The notes: a model not told the origin generated them from the letters alone. A stretch of 12,788 bases of DNA from Flavobacteriales bacterium (GCA_947375085.1 CANCEQ010000079.1:1-12788), one strand, 5' to 3'. Shown: positions 1 to 6,889, numbered from the stretch's first letter. Numbers and translations are program-made.

Positions 1-1112
1 TTCGCAACTAAAAATGCTGGTAAACCTCTTGTTCCTGAAATTAATTTATAAACTCTTCTTTCTGAAATACTTCCTAATTCAGCTAAAGCAATCGCTAAAA
101 AATCCATAGAAATAGCTAATGGCTGACCGTGGAAATTTCCTGCTGAAACTACATCGTCTTCATCTGGGAAAATAGTTGGATTATCAGTCACTGCATTAAT
201 CTCACGTTCTACGATTTCTTTGCAGTAATTAATTGCATCTAATGATGCTCCGTGAACTTGTGGAATACATCTAAAAGAATATGGATCTTGAACGTGCGCT
301 TTTTCTTGTTTGATTATTTCACTTCCAGCTAATAAATTTCTAAAAATTTCAGCAACAGCTATTTGTCCTTTTTGATTTCTAATTTCATTCACTGAAACTC
401 CAAATGGTTCAATTCTTCCATCGTATCCTTCCAAAGAAACGGCTGCAACTTGATTAAATTGATTGAATAATTTCTCTCCATTACTAACTGCATAAGAAGC
501 GTAAGCACTCATAAATTGAGTCCCGTTTAATAATGCTAAACCTTCTTTTGAACGTAAAACGATTTGCTGTAAATTGAATCTTTCATTCATTAATTTACTT
601 GCCATTTTCTCTCCATTCACATACACTTCTCCTTCTCCTAATAATGGTAATGATAAGTGCGCTAAAGGTGCTAAATCTCCTGATGCTCCTAGACTTCCTT
701 GTTGGTAAACAACTGGGATAATATTATTATTGAAAAAGAAAACCAAACGTTCAACTGTTTCAACTTGTACTCCAGAATGTCCGTGAGACAAACCTAAAAC
801 TTTAAGTAAAATCATTCGTTTTACTAATTCAGATGGAGCTTCCTCTCCTGTTCCACAAGCGTGAGATAAAACAAGATTAGTTTGTAATTGTTCTAAATCT
901 TCTGGGGAAATTGCAGTATCGCACAATGACCCAAAACCCGTATTTACTCCGTAAATTAAACGTTCGCTTCTTGCAACTTTTTCATCTAAATAGGTTCTAC
1001 ATTTTTGAATTACCGCTCTTGTTTCTGGTGCTAATTCAATTTGATGGTTTTCTGCTAATATTGTATCGATTTCTGCTAATGAAATCCATTTGTTGTCAAT
1101 TATCTTAATCAT
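1..1112 (-). CDS. hutH: Histidine ammonia-lyase (histidase), N-terminal 370 codons, truncated by the window edge
   Basis: HutH removes ammonia from L-histidine to give trans-urocanate, the first step of histidine breakdown, in the cytosol. I translated it from ATG at 1112-1110; the frame stays open to base 1, so about the last quarter of the roughly 500-residue protein is missing. The MIO cofactor is formed from Ala143-Ser144-Gly145, inside GSLGASGDLAPLAH, almost at the position known for the Pseudomonas putida enzyme (142-144). Other family marks are YGVNTGFG (54-61), LVLSHACGTG with His84 (the histidase selectivity position, His83 in P. putida), NGTQ, DNPTIFPDE and GNFHGQP. The His after Ser83 and the overall sequence favour histidase over the tyrosine ammonia-lyases also found in flavobacteria. 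It lies 74 nt downstream of hisS on the same strand. No other hut gene is visible here. Product is confident; substrate is inferred from the family. Confidence 0.93.
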   Translation of the reverse strand, partial: MIKIIDNKWISLAEIDTILAENHQIELAPETRAVIQKCRTYLDEKVARSERLIYGVNTGFGSLCDTAISPEDLEQLQTNLVLSHACGTGEEAPSELVKRMILLKVLGLSHGHSGVQVETVERLVFFFNNNIIPVVYQQGSLGASGDLAPLAHLSLPLLGEGEVYVNGEKMASKLMNERFNLQQIVLRSKEGLALLNGTQFMSAYASYAVSNGEKLFNQFNQVAAVSLEGYDGRIEPFGVSVNEIRNQKGQIAVAEIFRNLLAGSEIIKQEKAHVQDPYSFRCIPQVHGASLDAINYCKEIVEREINAVTDNPTIFPDEDDVVSAGNFHGQPLAISMDFLAIALAELGSISERRVYKLISGTRGLPAFLVA

Positions 1113-1127
1113 TTTTTATAATGTTGG

Positions 1128-1175
1128 ATGTTTGATGTTTGATGGGAATGGTATCTTTTATTCATCATCAAACAT
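1128..1175. repeat. Hairpin-forming inverted repeat in the hisS-hutH spacer
   Basis: ATGTTTGATG occurs at 1128-1137 and again, overlapping, at 1135-1144. Its reverse complement CATCAAACAT is at 1166-1175. The 1135-1144/1166-1175 pair gives a 10-bp perfect stem with a 21-nt loop. There is no T-tract downstream of the stem on the minus strand, the direction of both neighbouring genes, so it is not an obvious intrinsic terminator. It may be a processing site or a repeat element. Confidence 0.5.
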
Positions 1176-1186
1176 TAATTTTTTTA

Positions 1187-2554
1187 TTATTTTAATTTTT
1201 CAATCAATTGATCAATTGTTACTTCGAATTGTTCACCTGATTCCATATTTTTTAATTGAATAATCCCTTTTGCCATTTCTTCATCACCAACGATTGCAAC
1301 AAATTGAACTCCACGGTCATTTGCGTATTTCATTTGTTTTTGCATTTTCGCTTTTGATGGATATACTTCAGAATCAATGCCATTTTCACGGCATTTTTTT
1401 ACTAATTTCAAACAATATGCTTGCTCGATTTCTCCGAAATTCACGAATAATAAGGATAATCCTAAATCTGTTTCTTTTGGAAATAAATCTAATTCTGTCA
1501 ATACATCATAAATTCTATCAGCACCGAATGAAATTCCAACTCCTGACATACCTGACATACCGAATAAACCTGTTAAGTCATCGTAACGTCCACCTCCACA
1601 AATACTTCCCATTTTTACTCCGTTTGCTTTTACTTCAAAAATGGCTCCTGTATAGTAATTTAATCCTCTTGCTAGTGTTACGTCAAATTCTATTTTGGCA
1701 TTTTTAACTCCTAACTCATTTACCTGATTAAGAACGAATTCCAATTCTTCGATTCCTTTCAACCCGATTTCGCTAGTCGCTAAAATTTCTTTCATTTTTG
1801 CTAACGTTTCATCGTTATTTCCTAACAATGAAAACAACGGTTGGATTTTCGCAATTGCACTTTCAGAAACTCCTTTTTCAGTCAATTCCTTTACAACTCC
1901 TTCTTCTCCAATCTTATCCAATTTATCAATCGCAACCGTAATATCGATTAATTTATCCGACTCACCACTAACTTCAGCTATACCTGATAAAATTTTACGG
2001 TTGTTTATTTTAATAGAAAAATCAGGAATTTTTAAAGCACTTAAAACTTCATCGAATAATAAAACAAAATCGATTTCATAAATCAATGAATCGCTTCCTA
2101 CAACATCTGCATCGCACTGATAAAATTCTTGGTAACGTCCGTGTTGTGGACGATCCGCTCTCCATACAGGTTGAATTTGGTATCTTTTAAATGGAAAAGA
2201 AATATCATTTTGGTGTTGCACTACAAATCGTGCGAAAGGAACTGTTAAATCGTAACGTAATGCTTTTTCAGCCAATGAATTAGCAAAACGAGGTAAATTT
2301 CCAGCTTCTAAAGCCTGAAGATCCGCTTTTTTCATTTTCTCTCCAGAATTCAAAATTCTAAAAATCAAACGATCCCCTTCTTCACCATATTTACCCAATA
2401 AAGTTTGAGATAATTCAAATGATGGAGTTTCAATTGGTGAAAATCCGTATTTCTTAAAGATGTTTCGAATTGTATCGAATATGTATGTTCTTCTTGCTAC
2501 TTCTAACGGAAGAAAATCTCTAGTTCCTTTTGGAATGGAGGGTTTTTGAGCCAT
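1187..2554 (-). CDS. hisS: Histidyl-tRNA synthetase (class II)
   Basis: HisRS charges tRNA-His with histidine using ATP, in the cytosol, and is essential. The 455-residue product has the class II core in order: the N-terminal PKGTRDFLP segment (8-16), motif 2 around 122-150 ([16 protein letters not shown], then [15 protein letters not shown]), the histidine-binding ARGLNYYTG (295-303), CGGGRYDDL (319-327), and motif 3 around 338-350 ([13 protein letters not shown]). The C-terminal part, about 365-455, fits the alpha/beta anticodon-binding domain. Length suits Bacteroidota HisRS, somewhat longer than the roughly 425 residues of E. coli, with extra sequence between motif 2 and the histidine loop. 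The start is ATG at 2554. It sits between the paa genes and hutH on the same strand, but repeat-filled spacers suggest its own transcription unit. A weak -7-like box lies at 2576-2583. Confidence 0.97.
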   Translation of the reverse strand: MAQKPSIPKGTRDFLPLEVARRTYIFDTIRNIFKKYGFSPIETPSFELSQTLLGKYGEEGDRLIFRILNSGEKMKKADLQALEAGNLPRFANSLAEKALRYDLTVPFARFVVQHQNDISFPFKRYQIQPVWRADRPQHGRYQEFYQCDADVVGSDSLIYEIDFVLLFDEVLSALKIPDFSIKINNRKILSGIAEVSGESDKLIDITVAIDKLDKIGEEGVVKELTEKGVSESAIAKIQPLFSLLGNNDETLAKMKEILATSEIGLKGIEELEFVLNQVNELGVKNAKIEFDVTLARGLNYYTGAIFEVKANGVKMGSICGGGRYDDLTGLFGMSGMSGVGISFGADRIYDVLTELDLFPKETDLGLSLLFVNFGEIEQAYCLKLVKKCRENGIDSEVYPSKAKMQKQMKYANDRGVQFVAIVGDEEMAKGIIQLKNMESGEQFEVTIDQLIEKLK

Positions 2555-2575
2555 TTTTATTGTATTATTTTAGTG

Positions 2576-2583
2576 TAAAGATA
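2576..2583 (-). promoter_or_regulatory. Possible -7 box for hisS
   Basis: On the minus strand the sequence is TATCTTTA, one base off the Bacteroidota -7 consensus TAnnTTTG, and it ends 21 nt before the hisS ATG. No convincing -33 TTG is seen at the usual spacing. A weak call based on similarity and position only. Confidence 0.3.
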
Positions 2584-2610
2584 AGGTTTTAGTTGAAATT
2601 TTAGTTTTTT

Positions 2611-2852
2611 TTTAACCACAGAGGACTCGGAGTTTTTTCAAGGAGTTACACAGAGTTCTTTTATTTGAGATATTGAAAAACGATATTAAAACTTAAGTGC
2701 TTTAAGCAAAACCTCCCTACCCCAAAAAAACTCCGTGATACACCGTGAAAACTCAAATATCAACTCCGTGGTAAAAACAAAAAAGTACCACAGAATAATA
2801 AAACTCCGTGGTACTCCGTGAAAAACTCCTTTTAAACTCCGTGGTTAAACCA
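2611..2852. repeat. CACGGAGT-word inverted repeat cluster filling the paaC-hisS spacer
   Basis: The 306-nt gap between paaC and hisS holds no gene but is built from copies of short words. A left arm (about 2613-2667) begins TAACCACAGAGG and continues with GGAGTT and ACACAGAGTT. The right arm (about 2796-2850), read as reverse complement, begins TAACCACGGAGTT and continues with AAAAGGAGTTTTTCACGGAG and CCACGGAGTTTT. The two align along about 54 nt with a few gaps. Further copies of CTCCGTG lie between them at 2730-2770. The arms could pair into a long stem. No terminator-like T-run lies directly after a stem on the minus strand. It resembles a dispersed intergenic repeat of the 'ACCACAGAG/CACGGAG' kind, from my memory of other genomes. 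Confidence 0.75.
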
Positions 2853-2860
2853 CCCAAAAA

Positions 2861-3610
2861 CTACCAAATAGCATCTGGATAAGTACTTGGTAAAAATTGC
2901 ATTTCTGTTAATATATATCCTAAATTTTCTGAATGAACTCCTTGTTTCCCTCCTTTGATACTGAAATCATTCGTTGGAAGACTTAAATGAGCTAAATAGA
3001 AAATTTCATCTACTTTTAATTTGAACTCTTTTTGAATTTTGGCTAAATCAACACCCATTTCATTTGCTAAAATGGCTTTATCAACTTCACTTTCTAAAAA
3101 GAATTCGTGTGTGTATTTCCAAAATTTATTGATTGCAATTTGCGCTCTTTTTTTAGATTCTTCTGTTCCTTTTCCAAAACGCACCATCCATTCAGAACTA
3201 CGTTTTAAATGATAAGTAACTTCTTTAATCGTTTTATGAGCAAGACCTTTTAAGAAATCATCTTGCGAATTCATTAAATCTGTAAAGAAGTAAAAATGAA
3301 ATACATCAGTGAAAAATTGACGAACCATTAAATGCGCGAAATCATCGTTTGGTTGTTCCACTAAAATGACATTCAAAAATTCATTTTCTTTTCGTCTATA
3401 AGCAAAATCATCTCCAATTTTACCTTTACCTTCTTGACGAGCTACTTCTTCATAAATAGATTCAGCACAACCAATTAAATCCAACGCTACATTTGTTGTT
3501 GCTAAATCTTCTTCCAAAAATGGTCCACGACTACAATTTTCACTCAAACGATGACTTAAAATCAACGCATTATCAGCAATTTGTAAGTAGTATTTTAATT
3601 TTGTTTCCAT
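2861..3610 (-). CDS. paaC: 1,2-phenylacetyl-CoA epoxidase, structural subunit PaaC
   Basis: PaaC pairs with PaaA in the multicomponent monooxygenase that epoxidises the ring of phenylacetyl-CoA, the committed step of aerobic phenylacetate degradation. It has the ferritin-like fold but is the structural, non-catalytic partner. The sequence matches the family throughout: ADNALILSHRLSENC near the N-terminus, LDLIGCAESIYEEVA, FLNVILVEQPNDDFAHLMVRQ, YHLKRSSEWMVRFGKGTEES, and the ending STYPDAIW. I start it at ATG 3610, giving 249 residues against 248 in E. coli. A longer reading from TTG at 3619 would abut the paaB stop, and GAGAG just before the ATG makes a plausible ribosome-binding site. It lies 9 nt after paaB, so the two are co-transcribed. 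No paaD follows: the spacer repeats and hisS come next. Confidence 0.94.
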   Translation of the reverse strand: METKLKYYLQIADNALILSHRLSENCSRGPFLEEDLATTNVALDLIGCAESIYEEVARQEGKGKIGDDFAYRRKENEFLNVILVEQPNDDFAHLMVRQFFTDVFHFYFFTDLMNSQDDFLKGLAHKTIKEVTYHLKRSSEWMVRFGKGTEESKKRAQIAINKFWKYTHEFFLESEVDKAILANEMGVDLAKIQKEFKLKVDEIFYLAHLSLPTNDFSIKGGKQGVHSENLGYILTEMQFLPSTYPDAIW

Positions 3611-3619
3611 AGCTCTCAA

Positions 3620-3913
3620 TTACATATGTTTAACACCTTCGGGCATTTCATAAAAAGTTGGGTGACGATATACTTTATCGTTTGCTGGGTCAAAGAAATA
3701 ACCTTCTTCATTAGGTGTTACCGCAACAATCTCTTTGCTTTTTACCACCCATAAACCTGTACCTTCTCCTCTTCTTGTATAAATATCTCTAGCGTTCTCA
3801 ATCGCCATTTCACGGTCGTAAGCATGAACAGATCCAGCATGTTTGTAAGGTTGTCCTGCTTTACTTTGAATAAATACTTCCCAAAGTTCTCCTTGATTAT
3901 CTATATTTTCCAT
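3620..3913 (-). CDS. paaB: 1,2-phenylacetyl-CoA epoxidase, small subunit PaaB
   Basis: PaaB is the small subunit of the PaaABCDE epoxidase; in the known enzyme it bridges PaaAC heterodimers and is required for activity. The 97-residue product (95 in E. coli) shows the family pattern: GELWEVFIQSKAGQPYKHAGSV-like start (residues 8-29), then HAYDREMAIENARDIYTRR, GTGLWVVKSKEIVAV, and FFDPANDKVYRHPTFYEMPEGV near the end. The start is ATG at 3913, preceded by AAGAAG. It follows the Gre-like gene by 11 nt and precedes paaC by 9 nt, so these three form a tight minus-strand operon. Confidence 0.95.
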   Translation of the reverse strand: MENIDNQGELWEVFIQSKAGQPYKHAGSVHAYDREMAIENARDIYTRRGEGTGLWVVKSKEIVAVTPNEEGYFFDPANDKVYRHPTFYEMPEGVKHM

Positions 3914-3924
3914 TTGATTTCTTC

Positions 3925-4368
3925 TTAATTAATTGATACTATTTGATATGTGTTGTTTGCGAATGAAAATGTTTCACCTATGATTTTATCTTTCATAATT
4001 GAATATATTGGTGCATCAACAGAAATACCAACATATTGATTCCCCTCAACATTGAAAGGGAAAGTAGCGATTCCAATTACAAATGAAAATTGATTTGTTT
4101 TCACTAATGCTCCTACTTCAATTTTTGATTTAGGAGAAAAATCAATCGCTTGTAATTTTGCTAAATCATTTTCTGCTTTTTCCAATTGAACAGTTAACAA
4201 TTGATTCATTTCAACTGATTCATTTTGGTGAGAATAATCTTCAGGATCTAATGTGTTATCCTCATCAATATCACTCGCTAACTTACCTACTGAAATACGT
4301 TCTTTTAAATCAACAATTACTTGATTTTGAGTCCCTATAAGTGTTTTTATTATTAATTCTTTACTCAT
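3925..4368 (-). CDS. Gre-factor-like protein (coiled-coil plus GreA-C-like domain) within the paa operon
   Basis: The 147-residue product has the layout of a GreA/GreB-type RNA polymerase secondary-channel factor. An N-terminal helical hairpin (about 3-75) carries an acidic turn between the helices (D33-E36, D41-E43-D44, then SHQNES). A C-terminal domain (about 82-147) opens IEVGALVKTN, and YVGISVDAPIYSIMKDKIIGE resembles the ISVNSPIARGLIGK segment of E. coli GreA. It is paralogous to the protein at 12253-12699 (shared KIEVG-LV-TN and alternating hydrophobics). Its acidic tip differs from GreA's D-x-x-E, so a cleavage-stimulating role is uncertain. It sits between paaA (236-nt repeat-rich gap) and paaB (11 nt). 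Such proteins are sometimes auto-named '3-oxoacyl-ACP synthase', which nothing here supports. Fold assignment is inference; function is unknown. Confidence 0.7.
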   Translation of the reverse strand: MSKELIIKTLIGTQNQVIVDLKERISVGKLASDIDEDNTLDPEDYSHQNESVEMNQLLTVQLEKAENDLAKLQAIDFSPKSKIEVGALVKTNQFSFVIGIATFPFNVEGNQYVGISVDAPIYSIMKDKIIGETFSFANNTYQIVSIN

Positions 4369-4396
4369 CTTTTAATTTATTTATAGTGTTATTTTT

Positions 4397-4575
4397 TAAT
4401 CACAAAAGATTCTGTCAAAACAGAATTACTTAAAAGGACTCAACAAAAGTTTCACAAAAGCTTTATTTTAAGAGTTTTATTAAGAACTGCGTCGCAGTAA
4501 AAGAAAAAATAGCTAATACTTTCGCCTACTTTTTTGTTTTCTTTTGATGCTTCCTTTTGTGTCTCTTTTGTGTTA
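4397..4575. repeat. CACAAAAG-word inverted repeat within the paa operon
   Basis: The gap between paaA and the Gre-like gene holds a left arm (4397-4460, starting TTAATCACAAAAG) and an inverted right arm (4541-4575; reverse complement starts TTAACACAAAAGAG). The best block is AAAAGGACTCAACAAAAG against AAAAGGAAGCATCAAAAG (15 of 18 identical). The left arm also holds a perfect 7-bp hairpin ATTCTGT-caaa-ACAGAAT (4409-4426), which looks like an insertion relative to the right arm. Between the arms is the palindrome ACTGCGTCGCAGT (4486-4498). Transcription of paaA into the following genes would cross all of it. Confidence 0.7.
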
Positions 4576-4604
4576 AAATATCCTTTGTATTAAATAAAAG
4601 GTAA

Positions 4605-5531
4605 TTAAAGTCCGCTTTTAATAGCAGCTTCTCTAACCCATTCTCCTTCGTTGTGGTATTTTACGAGGTGATTTAAACGTTGCTCATTGCAAGGTCCATC
4701 TCCATTTACTACTTTCCAAAACTCATCCCAATTTATATCACTGTGACTGTAAGTCCCATCTTCTAATAATTGAATATTTGCATCCGGAACTTTCAATCCA
4801 ATTAATTCAGCTTGAGGAATCGTTTTAGCAATGAATTTTTCACGTAAATTGTCGTTTGTTTCACGTTTAATTTTCCATTTCATCGCATTGCTCGTTCTCG
4901 GAGAATCGCCATCGTGTGGACCAAACATCATCAATGCAGGCCACCACCAACGATTTAAAGCATCTTGTGCCATTTGTTGTTGGTCTTTTGTCCCTTGCAT
5001 CATTTTCCACATAATCTCATATCCTTGGCGCTGATGAAATGATTCTTCTTTACAAATACGCACCATTGCTCTAGAATAGGGCCCGTAAGAAGTGCGTTGT
5101 AAAGAAACCTGATTCGTAATTGCTGCTCCGTCAACCAACCAACCAATTGCTCCCATATCCGCCCAATTCAAAGCAGGATAATTAAAAACAGAAGCATATT
5201 TTGCTTTTCCTTCGTGTAACCATTGAATATATTGATCTCTACTTACACCCAACGTTTCAGCAGCACTGTATAAATACAAACCGTGTCCACCTTCATCTTG
5301 AATTTTAGCTAATAGTATTTTTTTGCTTCTCAAAGAGGGAGATCTCGTAATCCAATTCCCTTCAGGCTGCATACCAATAACTTCTGAATGAGCATGTTGT
5401 GAAATTTGACGAATTAAATGATTTCTATATTCATCCGGCATCCAATCCAACGGTTCAATCTTTTGCTCTGAATTTATTTTTTCTTCAAATTCAAGAAGTA
5501 ATTCTTCTTGAGTAGCAGTTGTTGTCTTCAT
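4605..5531 (-). CDS. paaA: 1,2-phenylacetyl-CoA epoxidase, catalytic di-iron subunit PaaA
   Basis: PaaA is the catalytic subunit that inserts one oxygen atom across the aromatic ring of phenylacetyl-CoA, using a di-iron centre. From ATG at 5531 the product is 308 residues (309 in E. coli) and aligns end to end: [99 protein letters not shown] and GEWVREAA. The expected di-iron ligands are present (Glu50, Glu80, His83, a Glu in KEES at 162-163, His166). A longer reading from TTG at 5567 adds 12 Lys/Leu-rich residues without family support, so I reject it. It is the first gene of the minus-strand paa operon and faces the ACMSD-like gene across a 221-nt divergent region. Confidence 0.97.
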   Translation of the reverse strand: MKTTTATQEELLLEFEEKINSEQKIEPLDWMPDEYRNHLIRQISQHAHSEVIGMQPEGNWITRSPSLRSKKILLAKIQDEGGHGLYLYSAAETLGVSRDQYIQWLHEGKAKYASVFNYPALNWADMGAIGWLVDGAAITNQVSLQRTSYGPYSRAMVRICKEESFHQRQGYEIMWKMMQGTKDQQQMAQDALNRWWWPALMMFGPHDGDSPRTSNAMKWKIKRETNDNLREKFIAKTIPQAELIGLKVPDANIQLLEDGTYSHSDINWDEFWKVVNGDGPCNEQRLNHLVKYHNEGEWVREAAIKSGL

Positions 5532-5631
5532 TTTTAGCTTTTTACTTTTTAACAAACATTCTAACAAATTAACAAGCTTTGCGCTTTTTTTAAAATGAGG
5601 GATGTCAACTATAAATCCTCAAATAGATGAT

Positions 5632-5690
5632 TCAAATCAGTAAAATCTGTTTGAAATTTTACAAATCGAAGTGAATTTGTTCTAAAACAG
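5632..5690. promoter_or_regulatory. Nested palindromes in the paaA/ACMSD divergent region (candidate operator)
   Basis: Between the two divergent genes lie TCAAATCAG (5632-5640) and CTGTTTGA (5647-5654), an imperfect palindrome. The same CTGTTT (5647-5652) pairs with AAACAG (5685-5690), and inside that ACAAAT (5661-5666) pairs with ATTTGT (5675-5680). This clustering is what one expects of a regulator binding site serving both promoters, for example a TetR-family PaaR-like repressor responding to phenylacetyl-CoA. The regulator identity is inference; AT-rich DNA yields such palindromes by chance fairly often. Confidence 0.4.
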
Positions 5691-5722
5691 TTAAATCCAT
5701 AGGTTTGAGTTAAAAATAAATG

Positions 5723-5730
5723 TAAATTTG
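5723..5730 (+). promoter_or_regulatory. -7 box TAAATTTG for the ACMSD-like gene
   Basis: TAAATTTG matches the Bacteroidota -7 consensus TAnnTTTG exactly and ends 22 nt before the ATG at 5753. A TTTG at 5704-5707 could serve as the -33 element, but the 15-nt spacing is shorter than usual. Confidence 0.55.
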
Positions 5731-5752
5731 AATACACGAAAAATTATACAGA

Positions 5753-6760
5753 ATGTTAAAAATTGATATGCACACCCACATAATTCCAAAACATTTGCCT
5801 GATTGGACAAAGAAATTTGGTTATGGTGATTTTATATTTCTTAATCATAATGAAAATAAAACTGCAGATATGATGCAGGGTGGTCAATTTTTTAGACGTA
5901 TTGAAGAAAATTGTTGGGACGAAAACATTCGTATCACTGATTATGAGAAATTCAATACACAAGTTCAAGTTGTGTGTACTATTCCTGTCATGTTTGCTTA
6001 CAATGCAAAGACAAAAGATTGTACAGAGATGTCACAATTTTTAAACGATCACATTGCTGATTTAGTGGTTCGCTATCCTAAAAATTACGTTGGTTTGGCA
6101 ACAATTCCAATGCAAGATCCTGAAGCAGCAATTCGTGAATTAGAAAGAGCAAAACAAATCGGATTTGTTGGTATTCAAATCGGTTCTAATATCAATGATG
6201 AAAATCTAGGTGATCCTAAATTTTTCCCAATTTTTGAAGCATGCGAACGATTAGGAATGGCGGTTATGATTCATCCTTGGCAAATGATGGGACAAGACAG
6301 TATGAAAAAATACTGGTTACCTTGGTTAGTTGGTATGCCCGCTGAAACTTCAAGAGCTGCTTGTTCAATGATTTTCGCAGGAGTATTGGAAAAATTACCC
6401 AATTTAAGAGTTTGCTTTTCTCATGCAGGTGGTTCATTTTTACCTACATTAGGAAGAATAGAACACGGTTTCAATTGTCGCCCAGATTTAGTCGCTCTTG
6501 ATAACCCAATTAATCCAAGAGAATATCTAGGAAAATTTTGGATTGATTGTATCACTCACGATATTGATTTATTAAAATACATCCTTAAAATGCAAGGAAG
6601 TAAACGCATCTGTCTAGGTTCTGATTACCCTTTCCCATTAGGAGATTTAGAAATTGGTAAATTCATAGAGGATAGCGATTTAAGTCCTGATGTTGTAGAA
6701 GATATTTTCACAAATTCAACGTTGGAATGGTTGAATTTGGATAAGAAATTGTTTTTATAG
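5753..6760 (+). CDS. 2-amino-3-carboxymuconate-6-semialdehyde decarboxylase (ACMSD-like amidohydrolase)
   Basis: ACMSD decarboxylates the unstable ring-opened product of 3-hydroxyanthranilate to 2-aminomuconate semialdehyde, in tryptophan (kynurenine) or nitrobenzoate breakdown, and so diverts it from quinolinate. The 335-residue product matches the human enzyme in length (336) and along its whole sequence: IDMHTHIIP (4-12), FRRIEENCWD, PVMFAYNAK, MIHPWQM, KYWLPWLVGMPAET (186-199), CFSHAGGSF, GRIEHGF and LGSDYPFPLG. Expected metal or catalytic residues are all present: His7, His9, His174, His224 and Asp291; Arg48 and Arg235 match the substrate-carboxylate arginines. It is a TIM-barrel amidohydrolase, probably Zn-dependent and cytosolic. 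It diverges from paaA and has its own -7 box. No other kynurenine-pathway gene is in view. Other amidohydrolase-2 decarboxylases are less likely given the match. Confidence 0.92.
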   Translation: MLKIDMHTHIIPKHLPDWTKKFGYGDFIFLNHNENKTADMMQGGQFFRRIEENCWDENIRITDYEKFNTQVQVVCTIPVMFAYNAKTKDCTEMSQFLNDHIADLVVRYPKNYVGLATIPMQDPEAAIRELERAKQIGFVGIQIGSNINDENLGDPKFFPIFEACERLGMAVMIHPWQMMGQDSMKKYWLPWLVGMPAETSRAACSMIFAGVLEKLPNLRVCFSHAGGSFLPTLGRIEHGFNCRPDLVALDNPINPREYLGKFWIDCITHDIDLLKYILKMQGSKRICLGSDYPFPLGDLEIGKFIEDSDLSPDVVEDIFTNSTLEWLNLDKKLFL

Positions 6761-6782
6761 GTTGAGATAAAGATTGAGGTTC

Positions 6783-6889
6783 TTCCCCCTTTGGAGTGGG
6801 ACTGAGGGGGAGGACACTATGACATTTAAATAAAAAGTATAAAAAATTAAACAACTTTCCTCCCCCTTGATCCCCCTCCAAAGGGGGAA
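6783..6889. repeat. 32-nt inverted repeat, CCCCCTTTGGAGGGGG type
   Basis: The left arm 6783-6814 and the right arm 6858-6889 (as reverse complement) agree at 28 of 32 positions, separated by 43 nt of AT-rich loop. Each arm also contains a smaller hairpin of its own (CCCCCT-TTGG-AG followed by G/T-GGG). It lies between the stop of the ACMSD-like gene and the promoter of the cysteine desulfurase gene, and may also stop transcription from the former, though no T-run directly follows. It looks like a dispersed G/C-rich intergenic element; its contrast with the AT-rich surroundings is striking. Confidence 0.85.

Noticed and set aside
911..1108. Plus-strand 65-codon open frame
   Set aside because: Lies antisense to hutH, whose frame is strongly supported; composition is Leu/Phe-rich as expected from an antisense shadow.
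1..1112. Tyrosine ammonia-lyase in place of histidase
   Set aside because: Flavobacterial tyrosine lyases differ around the MIO motif (GGVGASGDLVQLSH as I recall) and elsewhere; this protein has GSLGASGDLAPLAH and the SHACGTG segment typical of histidases.
1270..1707. Plus-strand 145-codon open frame
   Set aside because: Antisense to hisS; no recognisable domain and low-complexity Leu/His composition.
2611..2852. Insertion sequence remnant
   Set aside because: No transposase fragment or target duplication is visible; the region is made only of short repeated words.
4158..4340. Plus-strand 60-codon open frame
   Set aside because: Antisense to the Gre-like gene in the paa operon; no family features.
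3925..4368. 3-oxoacyl-ACP synthase
   Set aside because: A name often attached automatically to such small proteins; at 147 residues, with a coiled coil and no thiolase-fold motifs or catalytic Cys, it cannot be that enzyme.
4831..5034. Plus-strand 67-codon open frame
   Set aside because: Antisense to the conserved core of paaA.
5756..5968. Minus-strand 70-codon open frame
   Set aside because: Antisense to the ACMSD-like gene, with no domain and no promoter.
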